Shown: piece by piece, positions 17,852-25,965 of the stretch
Position numbering within the stretch: position 1 is the stretch's first letter
Layout: each line of letters opens with the position of its first letter
Assembly: GCF_004352915.1 (NCBI RefSeq)
Contig: NZ_SJSY01000072.1
Location: 124,001-188,000, forward strand
Direction of reading: 5' to 3'
DNA length: 64,000 nt
Origin: Flavobacterium zhairuonense
GTDB lineage: Bacteria > Bacteroidota > Bacteroidia > Flavobacteriales > Flavobacteriaceae
Notes under the pieces: model-generated
Databases searched by the model: none
Told to the model about the DNA's origin: nothing
What the model saw: the letters and a program-made list of their open reading frames with translations, nothing else
Translations under genes and position numbers: made by a program

Positions 17852-18619
17852 TTGATTAATAAAATTGCTTGTTTTTTGTTGGTGTTTTGTGGGCAGAATG
17901 CCATTTCGCAAGTTGAGGAACGAACGGTCATTAACGGGAAAATTGTTTCCAGTTGTGCTGATTTGGAGGGGGTTTATGTGGTTAATGCGCAAACTGAGGC
18001 AATGACTGTGACAGACAAGTCTGGTGGTTTTTCTATTTTGGCAAATGTTGGAGAAACTCTTGTTTTTTCATCGATACAATTCAAGGAAAAAAGGATTTTA
18101 TTGACGGCTGATAATTTTTCAGATCTTAATTTTACAGTAAAATTGAGTATGGTCATGCATCAGCTTCAGGAAGTTGTGGTTAGAAATTATAGCGGAATTA
18201 ATGCAGAATCATTAGGAATCGTTCCATACGGGCAAAAAACATATACCCAGGCAGAAAGAAGACTTCGTACTGCAACAGCCTTAGATGCGCAAGCAAATGG
18301 CGGAACAATGGCAGGAGGATCAATTTCTGCAGATCCATTGTTGAATTTTTTCTCAGGTAGAACGGCTATGCTTAAAAAAGAAGCCGAAGTGGAGAAAAAA
18401 GAAGTTTTTATGAAACTTTTGGAACGCATGTTTACTCTAGAGCATTTTGTGAATGTTTTGAAGATTCCTAGCGAATATGTGAAAGGTTTTGAGTATTATG
18501 CCGTCGAAAATGACAAGTTTACGGTGATTTTGAACTCAAAGAACAAAACTTCGACAGAATTTTTGTTGGCAGAATTGGCAACAAAATATAAAGAAATGAT
18601 TGCCAGTGAAATCAAATAA
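17852..18619 (+). CDS. Secreted protein with carboxypeptidase-regulatory-like domain, paralog 1 of 3
   Basis: The frame opens with TTG (17852), which encodes the start of a signal peptide (INKIACFLLVFCGQNAISQ); I see no better start. The 255-residue product has a CarbopepD_reg-2-like beta-sandwich (residues about 25-115: VINGKIVSSCADLEGVYVVN ... GETLVFSSIQFKEKRI), then a linker block GIVPYGQKTYTQAERRL, SGRTAMLKKEAEVEKKE, and a helical C-terminal region (SEYVKGFEYYAVENDKFTVI). It heads a run of three related genes followed by DUF6702 and an M1 peptidase. The predicted location is periplasm or cell surface. The function is unknown; the fold usually serves in recognition or stability. Confidence 0.75.
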   Translation: MINKIACFLLVFCGQNAISQVEERTVINGKIVSSCADLEGVYVVNAQTEAMTVTDKSGGFSILANVGETLVFSSIQFKEKRILLTADNFSDLNFTVKLSMVMHQLQEVVVRNYSGINAESLGIVPYGQKTYTQAERRLRTATALDAQANGGTMAGGSISADPLLNFFSGRTAMLKKEAEVEKKEVFMKLLERMFTLEHFVNVLKIPSEYVKGFEYYAVENDKFTVILNSKNKTSTEFLLAELATKYKEMIASEIK

Positions 18620-19334
18620 TACTTTACATATACTATTTTTTTTGTTTCTGATGCAGTTTGGCTTTGGTCAAAACTTGGTCAGAAAAGAGATGCTTGGGCA
18701 AATTTTTGAACAATCAACTTCTGTTGATGGTGTAAACATTGTCAATAATACAACGCAAGTTTCTACAATTTCAGATGCTAACGGAATGTTTTCTATTGCT
18801 GTAAAAGAAGGAGATGTGTTGGTTTTTTCATCTGTAAATTTGGATCCGCTAAAACATAGAATTACTGCTGAGGATTTGAACTTGGATAAAATTCAGATCA
18901 AAATGTCAGCGAAAGAAATTGAGTTGAAGGAGGTTGTTGTAAATGAAAATCCCTCTATTACAACTGAAAACCTCGGAATTGTCCCGCACGGACAAAAAAC
19001 ATACACGCCTGCTGAGAGAAAAGTTTATACGGCCACTTCAACTTCAATTGATAAATTATTGAATAAGATTTCAGGACGAACTGCAATGCTTAAGAAAGAA
19101 GTTGTTATAGAGAAAAAAGAAATGCTTTTTAGAAAATTAGAGTACCTTTTTGAAGAGAATTATTATACTGACCGATTGAAAATTCCTGTAGATGATATCA
19201 AAGGATTTCAATTATTTTGTGTGGATGATGCTCAATTTGCCGTATCTTTGAATACAAAGAACAAAACAATGAGTATGTTTTTAATCACAGATTTAGCCAG
19301 AAAGTATTTAATTATTCTAGAAAATGAAAAATAG
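18606..19334 (+). CDS. Secreted protein with carboxypeptidase-regulatory-like domain, paralog 2 of 3
   Basis: The start is probably the GTG at 18606 (MKSNNTLHILFFLFLMQFGF, a good signal peptide); a TTG at 18600 is also possible. Either overlaps the end of paralog 1, which suggests translational coupling. It repeats the plan of paralog 1: beta-sandwich (LGQIFEQSTSVDGVNIVNNT ... GDVLVFSSVNLDPLKHRI), the shared block GIVPHGQKTYTPAERKV, SGRTAMLKKEVVIEKKE, and IPVDDIKGFQLFCVDDAQFA. The similarity along the whole length shows a tandem duplication. The function is unknown. Confidence 0.75.
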   Translation: MKSNNTLHILFFLFLMQFGFGQNLVRKEMLGQIFEQSTSVDGVNIVNNTTQVSTISDANGMFSIAVKEGDVLVFSSVNLDPLKHRITAEDLNLDKIQIKMSAKEIELKEVVVNENPSITTENLGIVPHGQKTYTPAERKVYTATSTSIDKLLNKISGRTAMLKKEVVIEKKEMLFRKLEYLFEENYYTDRLKIPVDDIKGFQLFCVDDAQFAVSLNTKNKTMSMFLITDLARKYLIILENEK

Positions 19335-20079
19335 TTTATCAGTATTCGTTGTTTGCTTGTTTTGTCAAATTGCATTAGGGCAAAATACAACCAGGATACC
19401 ACTTCACGGACAAGTGGTGAATAAATCGTTAGCGATAGAAAGTGGTCATGTAATGAATATTAATGCAAATACCAGGACTTTTATAGGTGTTGGGGGATTG
19501 TTTGATATTCTGGCAAGGCCAAAAGACACTTTGGTGTTTACCGGAATGGCTTTTCAGTCAAAAAAAATTGTATTGACAGAAAAGGATTGTGCAGAAATTC
19601 TTTTTGTTGTGCCATTAGAACTGGTTAATAATCAATTAAAAGAAGTTGTTGTTCATAAGGAATTAAAAGTGAAAACTTTAGGGGTAGGTTCTCAGGCAAT
19701 TGTGGATATGCAGTTTGAAGACGATAAGCAATCAACAGCAAAAAACAGTGCAATGTACTCTGATCAGACTATTAAATATGGTACTGATTTTGTTAGAATC
19801 TTTAAAGATGTTAAAAAGCTTTTGAGGAAAAAAGACGATGTGAAAGAAGAAGAGATATCTGATATTGCTTTTGTTGCTTATGTTAAAGATAATTTTCAGC
19901 CCGATTTTTTTACTAAAACCTTAGAATTAAAAGAAGATGAAATAGATCTGTTTTTAATGTATTGTTCGAATGATCCAGAGTCTAAGCGACATGTTAATCC
20001 AGATCAAAAATTTGAATTGATAGATTTTCTGATCAATAAGAATAAGGAATTTAAAAAATCGAATGTTACCGAAAAATGA
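19324..20079 (+). CDS. Secreted protein with carboxypeptidase-regulatory-like domain, paralog 3 of 3
   Basis: The 251-residue protein overlaps paralog 2 by 11 bases and begins with a signal peptide (MKNSLSVFVVCLFCQIALGQ). The beta-sandwich (LHGQVVNKSLAIESGHVMNI ... KDTLVFTGMAFQSKKIVL) matches the others, but the GQKTYTxAER block and the SGRTAMLKKE block are lost. The C-terminal part is more acidic and helical (ISDIAFVAYVKDNFQPDFFT). It is thus the most diverged of the three. The function is unknown. Confidence 0.75.
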   Translation: MKNSLSVFVVCLFCQIALGQNTTRIPLHGQVVNKSLAIESGHVMNINANTRTFIGVGGLFDILARPKDTLVFTGMAFQSKKIVLTEKDCAEILFVVPLELVNNQLKEVVVHKELKVKTLGVGSQAIVDMQFEDDKQSTAKNSAMYSDQTIKYGTDFVRIFKDVKKLLRKKDDVKEEEISDIAFVAYVKDNFQPDFFTKTLELKEDEIDLFLMYCSNDPESKRHVNPDQKFELIDFLINKNKEFKKSNVTEK

Positions 20080-20582
20080 AAAAAAGATTGATTTACCCCT
20101 TAATTGGGGTTTTATTTTTATTGCTCTCGGCATTTGCCTTTCATAAATTTTACATGGGCGTTTTCCAGGTAAATTATGCTGCCGAAAAAAAAATGATTCA
20201 AATTACATCTCGAATTTTTGTTGATGATTTGAATAACGGAATAGAGAAGAAATACCATAAAAAAACATTCATTGGTACTGAAAAGGAAACGCCGGAAGAT
20301 GTTGAACTTTTGAAAAAGTATCTTGCTGAGAATTTTACTATGAAAGTTAACGGCCAGCCAAAAGTGATTACATTTTTGTCAAAAGAAGTAGAATCTGGAG
20401 ATGTTTTGGTTTGTTACTCTAGAATAAAAGATATTGATAAATTCAAGACACTCGAAATTTCAAACACGATTTTAGTAGATTGGAATGCTGAACAGCAAAA
20501 CATTACACATATTTCAGCGTTTGGCACAAAAAAGAGTGTGCTTTTTACAGAATCTTCAAGGAAAGAAGTGTTAAAGTATTAA
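20076..20582 (+). CDS. DUF6702 family protein
   Basis: The 168-residue protein starts inside the stop of paralog 3 (ATGA overlap), so it is translationally coupled. It has one N-terminal membrane helix or signal (LIYPLIGVLFLLLSAFAFHK), then the DUF6702 features FYMGVFQVNYAAEKKMIQIT, IFVDDLNNGIEKKY and NTILVDWNAEQQNI. The fold is predicted to be a small exported beta-rich domain. In flavobacteria such genes often precede an M1 peptidase, as here. The function is unknown. Confidence 0.78.
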   Translation: MKKRLIYPLIGVLFLLLSAFAFHKFYMGVFQVNYAAEKKMIQITSRIFVDDLNNGIEKKYHKKTFIGTEKETPEDVELLKKYLAENFTMKVNGQPKVITFLSKEVESGDVLVCYSRIKDIDKFKTLEISNTILVDWNAEQQNITHISAFGTKKSVLFTESSRKEVLKY

Positions 20583-20648
20583 TGGATAGGTGAAATTATC
20601 ATTTTAATTGTTATTTTCACACCCTGATAAAATTACCATTAAACTTTT

Positions 20649-22895
20649 ATGAAAAAACTTTCGCTATTATTACTTTTTCCTGCGATGTTGGTTGCTCAAG
20701 AAAAAGCAAATACTCCACCAGTTCCAAGGCAACAAGGAAAGTATGACACAAACAAATTTAGCCAAATGTATGATTTGTTGGCTACTCCAAATATGTTTCG
20801 TACTGCATCTGGAGCTCCAGGACCAGCTTATTATCAACAACAAGCAGATTATAAAATTGATATCGAACTAGACGATAAAAATTCAAAAATTACAGGTTCT
20901 GAGGTTATTACTTATTCTAACAACTCACCAGACAGTTTGGAATATTTATGGATTCAGCTTGATCAAAATCAGGCAAAAGCAAACGGACAGACTTCTTTAG
21001 CAGAAGGCGAAAAATTGAGCCAGGTTTTGCCACTTGAAGGATTTGCGAATAAATACCTTAAAAAAGATCTTGAGCGCGGTTTTAATATCGAACAAGTAAA
21101 AGATGCAAAAGGAAACCCAATGTCATATACCATCAATGAAACAATGATGCGTATTAACTTGGCTACACCTTTAAAGCCAGGTGAAAAAATTTCTTTAGCT
21201 ATTAAATGGTGGTACAACATCAATAATTATAGAAAAGAAGGTGGACGTTCTGGTTATGAATTATTTGAAAAAGACGGAAACAAATTATATGTAATCGCGC
21301 AGTTCTACCCAAGAATGGCAGTTTACAATGATGTTGAAGGATGGCAAAACATGCAGTTTTGGGGAAGCGGAGAGTTCGCTCTTCCTTTTGGAAACTTCGA
21401 CGTAAATATTACAGTTCCTGCTGATCACGTAATTGATGCCACAGGAGAATTAATGAACAGAAGCGAAGTTTTCACTGCTGAACAAGTGAAACGTTATGAG
21501 CAGGCTCAAAAATCATTTGATAAGCCTGTTGTGATTGTAACGCAAGCTGAAGCTGAAGCGGCTGAAAAAGGTTTTTCTGAAAAGAAAAAAACATGGAAAT
21601 TCAGTGCAAAAAATGTTCGTGATTTCGGAATTGCATCTTCAAGAAAGTTCATTTATGATGCCATGGCTGTTAAGTTAGGCGGAAAAGTGGTTATGGCAGA
21701 GTCTGTTTATCCAAAAGAAGCAAACCCGCTTTGGGGAGAAACATCTACAATGGTTGTAGCACACACTTTAAAAAGCTATTCATCTCATACTTTTGATTAT
21801 CCTTATCCAAAAGCAGTTTCTGTTTCGGCAGAAGATCAAGGTATGGAGTACCCAATGATTTGCTGGAATTTTGGTCGTCCTGACGAAAATGGAGTCACAA
21901 GCAAAGAAGTTAAAAATGGAATGATTGGTGTTGTTATCCATGAAGTTGGACACACTTTCTTCCCTATGATTGTAAACTCTGATGAGCGTCAATGGACTTG
22001 GATGGATGAAGGTTTGAATTCATTCTTAGAATATTTAGCAGAGCAAGAATTAGATCCAACATTCCCATCAAGACGTGGGCCAGCTAAAAATATTGTTCCT
22101 TACATGAGTGGTGATCAAAAGTTTTTAGAGCCAATTATGTCAAACTCTGAAACAATTGCTCAATTTGGTAATAATGCTTACGGAAAACCAGCTACAGGTC
22201 TTAATATTTTGAGAGAAGTAGTTATGGGAAGAGAATTATTTGATTATGCTTTCAGAACATACGCAAACAGATGGAAATTCAAACATCCAACTCCAGAGGA
22301 TTTCTTCAGAACTATGGAAGATGCTTCGGCTGTTGATTTAGATTGGTTTTTCAGAGGATGGTTTTACTCAACTGATTTTGTAGATATCGGAATTAAAGAA
22401 GTGAAGCAATATTATGTTTCTGAAACTCCGACTGCAGATTTAAAAGATGTTAAAGTTAGAAAAGGACGTTTTGGTTTAGATAAAGGACCATTCGTATATT
22501 TAGTTGCTGGAGATAACGCTGAAGTTAGCGCATCAAGCAAAAAAGCTTTAAAAGTTGACGACGTAAAATTGTTATCTGATTATGTAAATCAAACTTTTAC
22601 AGCGGAAGAAAAAGCAGGTTTAAAATCTCCTAAATATTTCTACGAAGTAGAATTCAATAAGCCAGGAGGAATGATTATGCCAATCTTAGTAGAGATTACG
22701 TACGAAGATGGTTCAAAAGATAATTATCAGTACCCAGCACAAATCTGGAGAAAGAATAACGATACTGCTAAAAAAGTTTATGCAACTTCAAAAGCAATCA
22801 AAAGTATTCAGATTGACCCAAAATTAATGACTGCTGATATTGATGTAACCAACAATGCTTGGCCAAAAACAGAAGAAAAATCAAAATTTGATTAA
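20649..22895 (+). CDS. M1 family zinc metallopeptidase (aminopeptidase N-like), secreted
   Basis: The 748-residue protein begins with a signal peptide (MKKLSLLLLFPAMLVAQ). The catalytic site is HEVGH (about residues 431-435) followed by exactly 18 residues and the third zinc ligand Glu in WMDEGLNSF, the gluzincin pattern HExxH-18-E. The exopeptidase loop is altered: where typical M1 enzymes have GAMEN, this one has DQGMEYPMICW. The N-terminal half forms the M1 beta-domain. The predicted role is peptide degradation in the periplasm or at the surface. It is 66 bases downstream of the DUF6702 gene, probably in the same operon, and a strong terminator follows. Confidence 0.9.
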   Translation: MKKLSLLLLFPAMLVAQEKANTPPVPRQQGKYDTNKFSQMYDLLATPNMFRTASGAPGPAYYQQQADYKIDIELDDKNSKITGSEVITYSNNSPDSLEYLWIQLDQNQAKANGQTSLAEGEKLSQVLPLEGFANKYLKKDLERGFNIEQVKDAKGNPMSYTINETMMRINLATPLKPGEKISLAIKWWYNINNYRKEGGRSGYELFEKDGNKLYVIAQFYPRMAVYNDVEGWQNMQFWGSGEFALPFGNFDVNITVPADHVIDATGELMNRSEVFTAEQVKRYEQAQKSFDKPVVIVTQAEAEAAEKGFSEKKKTWKFSAKNVRDFGIASSRKFIYDAMAVKLGGKVVMAESVYPKEANPLWGETSTMVVAHTLKSYSSHTFDYPYPKAVSVSAEDQGMEYPMICWNFGRPDENGVTSKEVKNGMIGVVIHEVGHTFFPMIVNSDERQWTWMDEGLNSFLEYLAEQELDPTFPSRRGPAKNIVPYMSGDQKFLEPIMSNSETIAQFGNNAYGKPATGLNILREVVMGRELFDYAFRTYANRWKFKHPTPEDFFRTMEDASAVDLDWFFRGWFYSTDFVDIGIKEVKQYYVSETPTADLKDVKVRKGRFGLDKGPFVYLVAGDNAEVSASSKKALKVDDVKLLSDYVNQTFTAEEKAGLKSPKYFYEVEFNKPGGMIMPILVEITYEDGSKDNYQYPAQIWRKNNDTAKKVYATSKAIKSIQIDPKLMTADIDVTNNAWPKTEEKSKFD

Positions 22896-22904
22896 GAATA
22901 AACT

Positions 22905-22936
22905 AAAAAAGACTCTGAAAAGAGTCTTTTTTTTTT
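22905..22936 (+). terminator. Terminator of the M1 peptidase operon
   Basis: AAAAAAGACTCT and AGAGTCTTTTTTTTTT form a stem with a GAAA loop and a ten-base T run. Confidence 0.9.
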
Positions 22937-22971
22937 AAGTAAATTTTAAAACTCTACGCAGCAAAATTTAA

Positions 22972-22979
22972 TATCTTTG
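22972..22979 (+). promoter_or_regulatory. -7 promoter box of tatA
   Basis: TATCTTTG matches TAnnTTTG, 23 bases upstream of the tatA ATG. Confidence 0.55.
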
Positions 22980-23002
22980 TGACCACACAAAATTAAAAAG
23001 AT

Positions 23003-23350
23003 ATGTTCGGTATAGGAGGAGGAGAATTAGTTTTCATACTGTTTATAGTATTAATGCTTTTTGGCTCAGATAAAGTGCCAGAAATTGCTCGTACAATGGG
23101 TAAAGCTATGGCGCAATTAAAAAACGCTACCAATGATATTAAAAGCGAGATTCAAAAAGGAGCTGAAGCAAACGGACTTGATACAAAATCACTTAACAGT
23201 ATAACAGGCAATATCAACGCTCAAATCAATGAAGCAAAATCAAATATTTTAGGAGATTCAGGAAATCTTTTAGGGGATACAGCTACAGAAATTGATAAAG
23301 TAAAAGAAGATATTGATTCGCTTTCAGGACCTATAAAACGACAAATGTAA
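23003..23350 (+). CDS. tatA: Twin-arginine translocase subunit TatA/TatB
   Basis: The 115-residue protein has the TatA layout: a short periplasmic end (MFGIGGGE), a single membrane helix (LVFILFIVLMLFG), the hinge FGSDKVPEIA, an amphipathic helix (RTMGKAMAQLKNATNDIKSE) and a polar tail. It works with TatC, which is not in the window, to export folded proteins. TatA and TatB are hard to separate in Bacteroidetes; the longer tail does not settle this. The PAP2 gene starts one base after its stop, so the two are co-transcribed. Confidence 0.92.
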   Translation: MFGIGGGELVFILFIVLMLFGSDKVPEIARTMGKAMAQLKNATNDIKSEIQKGAEANGLDTKSLNSITGNINAQINEAKSNILGDSGNLLGDTATEIDKVKEDIDSLSGPIKRQM

Positions 23351-23351
23351 T

Positions 23352-23915
23352 ATGCTTGAAAAAATACAAGAATTAGATACAAATCTCTTTGTGTATCTGA
23401 ATGGTTTGGGTTCTGAAACATACGATAAACTTTGGCTGATTATTACACAGCAGTTGTATTGGACACCACTTTTCTTATTAATGTTTTATCTTATTTATAA
23501 AAAAATAGGAGGGAAACAAACCTTGTATTTACTGCTTTTTATAGCAGTTTTGATTGCTTTTACAGATCAGACTTGTAATTTATTCAAACATACTTTTGCG
23601 CGCTTGCGTCCGTGTAATAACCCCGAATTAAAATCGATTATTCGTATTGTTCAGGTTAGAACATCTTATAGTTTTTTCTCTGGGCATGCAGCAAATACAA
23701 TGGCGGTTGCAACTTTTTTATTCTTAGTTTTAAAAAGCCGTTTCAAGTATTTGGGATTTATCTTTTTATGGCCATTAATTTTTGCTTACAGCCGAATTTA
23801 TTTAGGATTGCATTATCCAGGTGATATTTTGGCTGGGTATTTCTTTGGAGCTCTTTTTGGATCGCTAATTTATTTGGTTTACCGAAAATTGAAACCACAA
23901 TATTTTCCAGGATAA
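23352..23915 (+). CDS. PAP2 family membrane phosphatase
   Basis: The 187-residue integral membrane protein contains the three acid phosphatase motifs: C1 as KHTFARLRP, C2 as FSGHAANT and C3 as SRIYLGLHYPGD. Between them are five or six hydrophobic segments. The predicted substrate is a lipid phosphate such as undecaprenyl pyrophosphate or a phosphatidyl phosphate, with the active site facing the periplasm. It lies one base after tatA. Confidence 0.93.
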   Translation: MLEKIQELDTNLFVYLNGLGSETYDKLWLIITQQLYWTPLFLLMFYLIYKKIGGKQTLYLLLFIAVLIAFTDQTCNLFKHTFARLRPCNNPELKSIIRIVQVRTSYSFFSGHAANTMAVATFLFLVLKSRFKYLGFIFLWPLIFAYSRIYLGLHYPGDILAGYFFGALFGSLIYLVYRKLKPQYFPG

Positions 23916-23929
23916 AAAAGATTCTAAGT

Positions 23930-23952
23930 TTCTAAGCTACTAAGATGGTAAG
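23930..23952. repeat. Dispersed repeat left of the dioxygenase-like gene
   Basis: The sequence containing TTCTAAGTTTCTAAGCTACT is an imperfect inverted copy of 24804-24843 on the other side of the 24062-24781 gene; about 20 of 23 bases agree. Confidence 0.5.
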
Positions 23953-23967
23953 AATTTAATAAATTAT

Positions 23968-24002
23968 AAAAAAACCTTCAGCTTTAGCTGGAGGTTTTTT
24001 TA
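23968..24002. terminator. Terminator of the tatA-PAP2 operon, possibly bidirectional
   Basis: AAAAAAACCTTCAGC and GCTGGAGGTTTTTTT form a stem with a TTTA loop and A/T runs on both sides, between convergent genes. Confidence 0.85.
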
Positions 24003-24061
24003 TAGACCAAAGCCTTTTGTAAAAGAAAAAAAAATCAGAATCTTAGTGTCTTAAAAAGGAA

Positions 24062-24781
24062 TTAATTTAGAATCGTTTTTTCGCTCCATTCAAGTCCTGA
24101 AGGAAGTTGTTGTTTGCTGAATTCAATATGAATAACCCTTCTTCTTTCGTTATTTGTGGTTTTGTTTGAAGCATGAAAAAGTAAGGGTTTCATAATCATA
24201 ATGCCGCCTTTTTCAACTTCGCATATAGTCTCGGTTTCTTTTTCAAAATCTAAATTTTCGATTCTCAAAATTCCTTTTGAATGCGAATTATTTATGACTT
24301 TTAAAGCGCCATTATCTTTTGTTGTCTTGTCTATATGAATTCTGATAGTGAAATTATCCTCTAAAATTTCTTTTGGAGGCTGAACGGCAAATTGATTTTG
24401 TTTTACGGTCCAGTTTTCAAAATTTTCGACTTCAATTTTTTTATCCACAGAAATAGTCAAATCTTGATGATAAGCCACAAACCAATTTGATTTTTCTGGC
24501 TTATCGAAATAAATAGATTTTGTTATAAAATATCCTTTTCCAAAGTTTGTTTCGATAATGTTCTGTAAATTCTGATTGAAGATAAAAGGTAATGTTTCAG
24601 GAATTTCTTTGTGAAATTGTCTGATTGCAAATAAATCTTGAGATTTCCTAAAAGTGGTATTTTTTGGATTATTTGCAGTTTTGTTTTCAATCGACGAAAC
24701 CAACTTTTCGATTTCATTTTCTGTATAAACATTGTTTATAATAGAGAAACCTTCATTTTCGATCTGGTTTGAATAATTCAT
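24062..24781 (-). CDS. Phytanoyl-CoA dioxygenase family protein
   Basis: The 239-residue protein resembles Fe(II)/2-oxoglutarate-dependent oxygenases of the PhyH family. The HxD iron ligands are in AYHQDLTIS, the C-terminal histidine is in PLLFHASNKTTNNERRRVIH, and the arginine run that follows would bind 2-oxoglutarate. The conserved pair DNGALKVINNSHSKGI supports the family. The substrate is unknown. The gene is bracketed by related inverted AT-rich repeats (23930-23952 and 24804-24843), which suggests it may be an insertion between tatA-PAP2 and the O-methyltransferase. Confidence 0.85.
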   Translation of the reverse strand: MNYSNQIENEGFSIINNVYTENEIEKLVSSIENKTANNPKNTTFRKSQDLFAIRQFHKEIPETLPFIFNQNLQNIIETNFGKGYFITKSIYFDKPEKSNWFVAYHQDLTISVDKKIEVENFENWTVKQNQFAVQPPKEILEDNFTIRIHIDKTTKDNGALKVINNSHSKGILRIENLDFEKETETICEVEKGGIMIMKPLLFHASNKTTNNERRRVIHIEFSKQQLPSGLEWSEKTILN

Positions 24782-24803
24782 TTAAATGCATTTAAAAATA
24801 AAA

Positions 24804-24843
24804 AGCTTAGAATCTTAGTAGCTTAGTGCCTTAGAAACTTTTT
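24804..24843. repeat. Dispersed repeat right of the dioxygenase-like gene
   Basis: AGCTTAGAATCTTAGTAGCT and the TAGTGCCTTAGAAACTT that follows are an inverted relative of 23930-23952. A further piece (GAATCTTAGTGTCTTA) is at 24040-24055. Confidence 0.5.
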
Positions 24844-25484
24844 CAGAGTACTCTTGAAACCGTCAATCCATCACGAATTGGCAATAAAACCGTTTCAACT
24901 CTAGGATCATCTTTCAAAAGTTGGTTATATTCTAAAAGAACTTTTGTGCTTACATCATTTGGATGAACGGGTTCCAAAATCTTTCCACTCCACAAAACAT
25001 TGTCGGATAAAATAATGCCACCTTTATTCATTTTAGGAACAATCATTTCCCAATAATTCAGGTAATTTTCTTTATCGGCATCAATAAAAACGAGATCAAA
25101 TTTTACATCAAGAGTTGGGATAATATCGATAGCTTCACCTAAATGCTGAAAAATTTGATTTCCCCAAGGTGAGGCATCAAAATATTTTCTCTGAAAATCA
25201 ACTAGTTCTTCTTTAATGTCAATAGTATGCAATTGCCCATTTTCCTGCATTCCTTCGCACAAGCATAAAGCAGCATAACCAGTATAAGTTCCAATTTCAA
25301 GAATGTTTACTGGACGAATCAATTTAGAAAGCATGCTCAAAACACGTCCCTGAAAATGGCCACTCAACATTCTCGGCAAAAGAATTTTTTGATACGTTTC
25401 TTTGTTGAGTTTGGCTAATAAAGCTGGTTCGTTTTCAGAATGCTGTTCGATGTAATCTTCAAGTTCTTGTGAAATAAAATGCAT
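24843..25484 (-). CDS. O-methyltransferase (catechol/caffeoyl-CoA O-methyltransferase family)
   Basis: I start at the ATG at 25482-25484 (213 residues, MHFISQELEDYIEQHS), because the longer frame runs into the promoter. The SAM-binding loop is NILEIGTYTGYAALCL, the acidic ribose-binding end is LHTIDIKEE, and the metal-binding motif is FDLVFIDADKENYLNYW followed by GGIILSDNVLWSGKI. These define the metal-dependent O-methyltransferase_3 family. The acceptor, probably a catechol-like or other hydroxylated small molecule, is unknown. A -7 box lies 25 bases upstream. Confidence 0.92.
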   Translation of the reverse strand: MHFISQELEDYIEQHSENEPALLAKLNKETYQKILLPRMLSGHFQGRVLSMLSKLIRPVNILEIGTYTGYAALCLCEGMQENGQLHTIDIKEELVDFQRKYFDASPWGNQIFQHLGEAIDIIPTLDVKFDLVFIDADKENYLNYWEMIVPKMNKGGIILSDNVLWSGKILEPVHPNDVSTKVLLEYNQLLKDDPRVETVLLPIRDGLTVSRVL

Positions 25485-25508
25485 TTTGTTGAGTCTTATA
25501 ATTTGAAG

Positions 25509-25516
25509 CAAAAATA
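25509..25516 (-). promoter_or_regulatory. -7 promoter box of the O-methyltransferase gene
   Basis: Minus-strand TATTTTTG matches TAnnTTTG, 25-32 bases upstream of the start at 25484. Confidence 0.55.
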
Positions 25517-25542
25517 CAAAAATATAAGCTCAATTTTGGAGC

Positions 25543-25573
25543 ATAAAAAAACCATTCGTTTTAGGCGAATGGC
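25543..25573 (-). terminator. Terminator of the LEA-like lipoprotein gene
   Basis: On the minus strand GCCATTCGCC and CGAATGGTTTTTTT form a stem-loop with a T run, 24 bases after the stop of the 25597-25965 gene. Confidence 0.75.
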
Positions 25574-25596
25574 TTCTAATTGATTTTTAAATGAAA

Positions 25597-25965
25597 TTAT
25601 TTTTTCAAAGCTTCATTTACTTCTTTTGCTGTTTTTACAGTTCCGTCTTTTGCTGCTTTTGCTGCATTTTCAACTTTTTGAGCTCCTTTTTTAGTCGCGT
25701 CTTTTACGTCATCTGCAGCTTTTTTAGTTGCATCTTTTACATCGTCAGCAGCCTTTTTAGTAGCATCCTTAACATCCTGAGCGGCACTTTCAGTTTTGCT
25801 TACTGCGCTGTCTTTTACTTCTTCAATATCTGAAGTTAATGAATCAACTTTGTTTCCAAGTGTTAATTCGTCATCTGCAGGTTTTGGTTCTTTTTTATCG
25901 CCACATGATTGTACGGCGAAAGCTAATAAAGCAACAAAAGCTAAGCTTAAAATTTGTTTTTTCAT
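25597..25965 (-). CDS. Small lipoprotein with LEA-like DVKDATKK repeats
   Basis: The 122-residue protein has a lipoprotein signal (MKKQILSLAFVALLAFAVQS followed by C) and a mature part rich in Ala, Lys, Asp and Val. Three copies of an 11-residue unit, DVKDATKKAAD, are followed by degenerate copies (KVENAAKAAKDGTVKTAKEV), the pattern of amphipathic helices in late-embryogenesis-abundant and apolipoprotein-like proteins. It probably lies on the periplasmic face of a membrane. A role in stress or envelope stability is only an inference from composition. Confidence 0.8.
   Translation of the reverse strand: MKKQILSLAFVALLAFAVQSCGDKKEPKPADDELTLGNKVDSLTSDIEEVKDSAVSKTESAAQDVKDATKKAADDVKDATKKAADDVKDATKKGAQKVENAAKAAKDGTVKTAKEVNEALKK

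Noticed and set aside
20649..22895. T9SS cargo with a C-terminal sorting domain
   Set aside because: The C-terminus (VTNNAWPKTEEKSKFD) does not resemble a T9SS sorting domain, so there is no support for secretion by that route.
25591..25833. Cys/Phe-rich 80-codon plus-strand frame and apparent short tandem DNA repeats
   Set aside because: It is the antisense of the DVKDATKK repeats of the lipoprotein; the DNA repeats are coding and not a CRISPR array.
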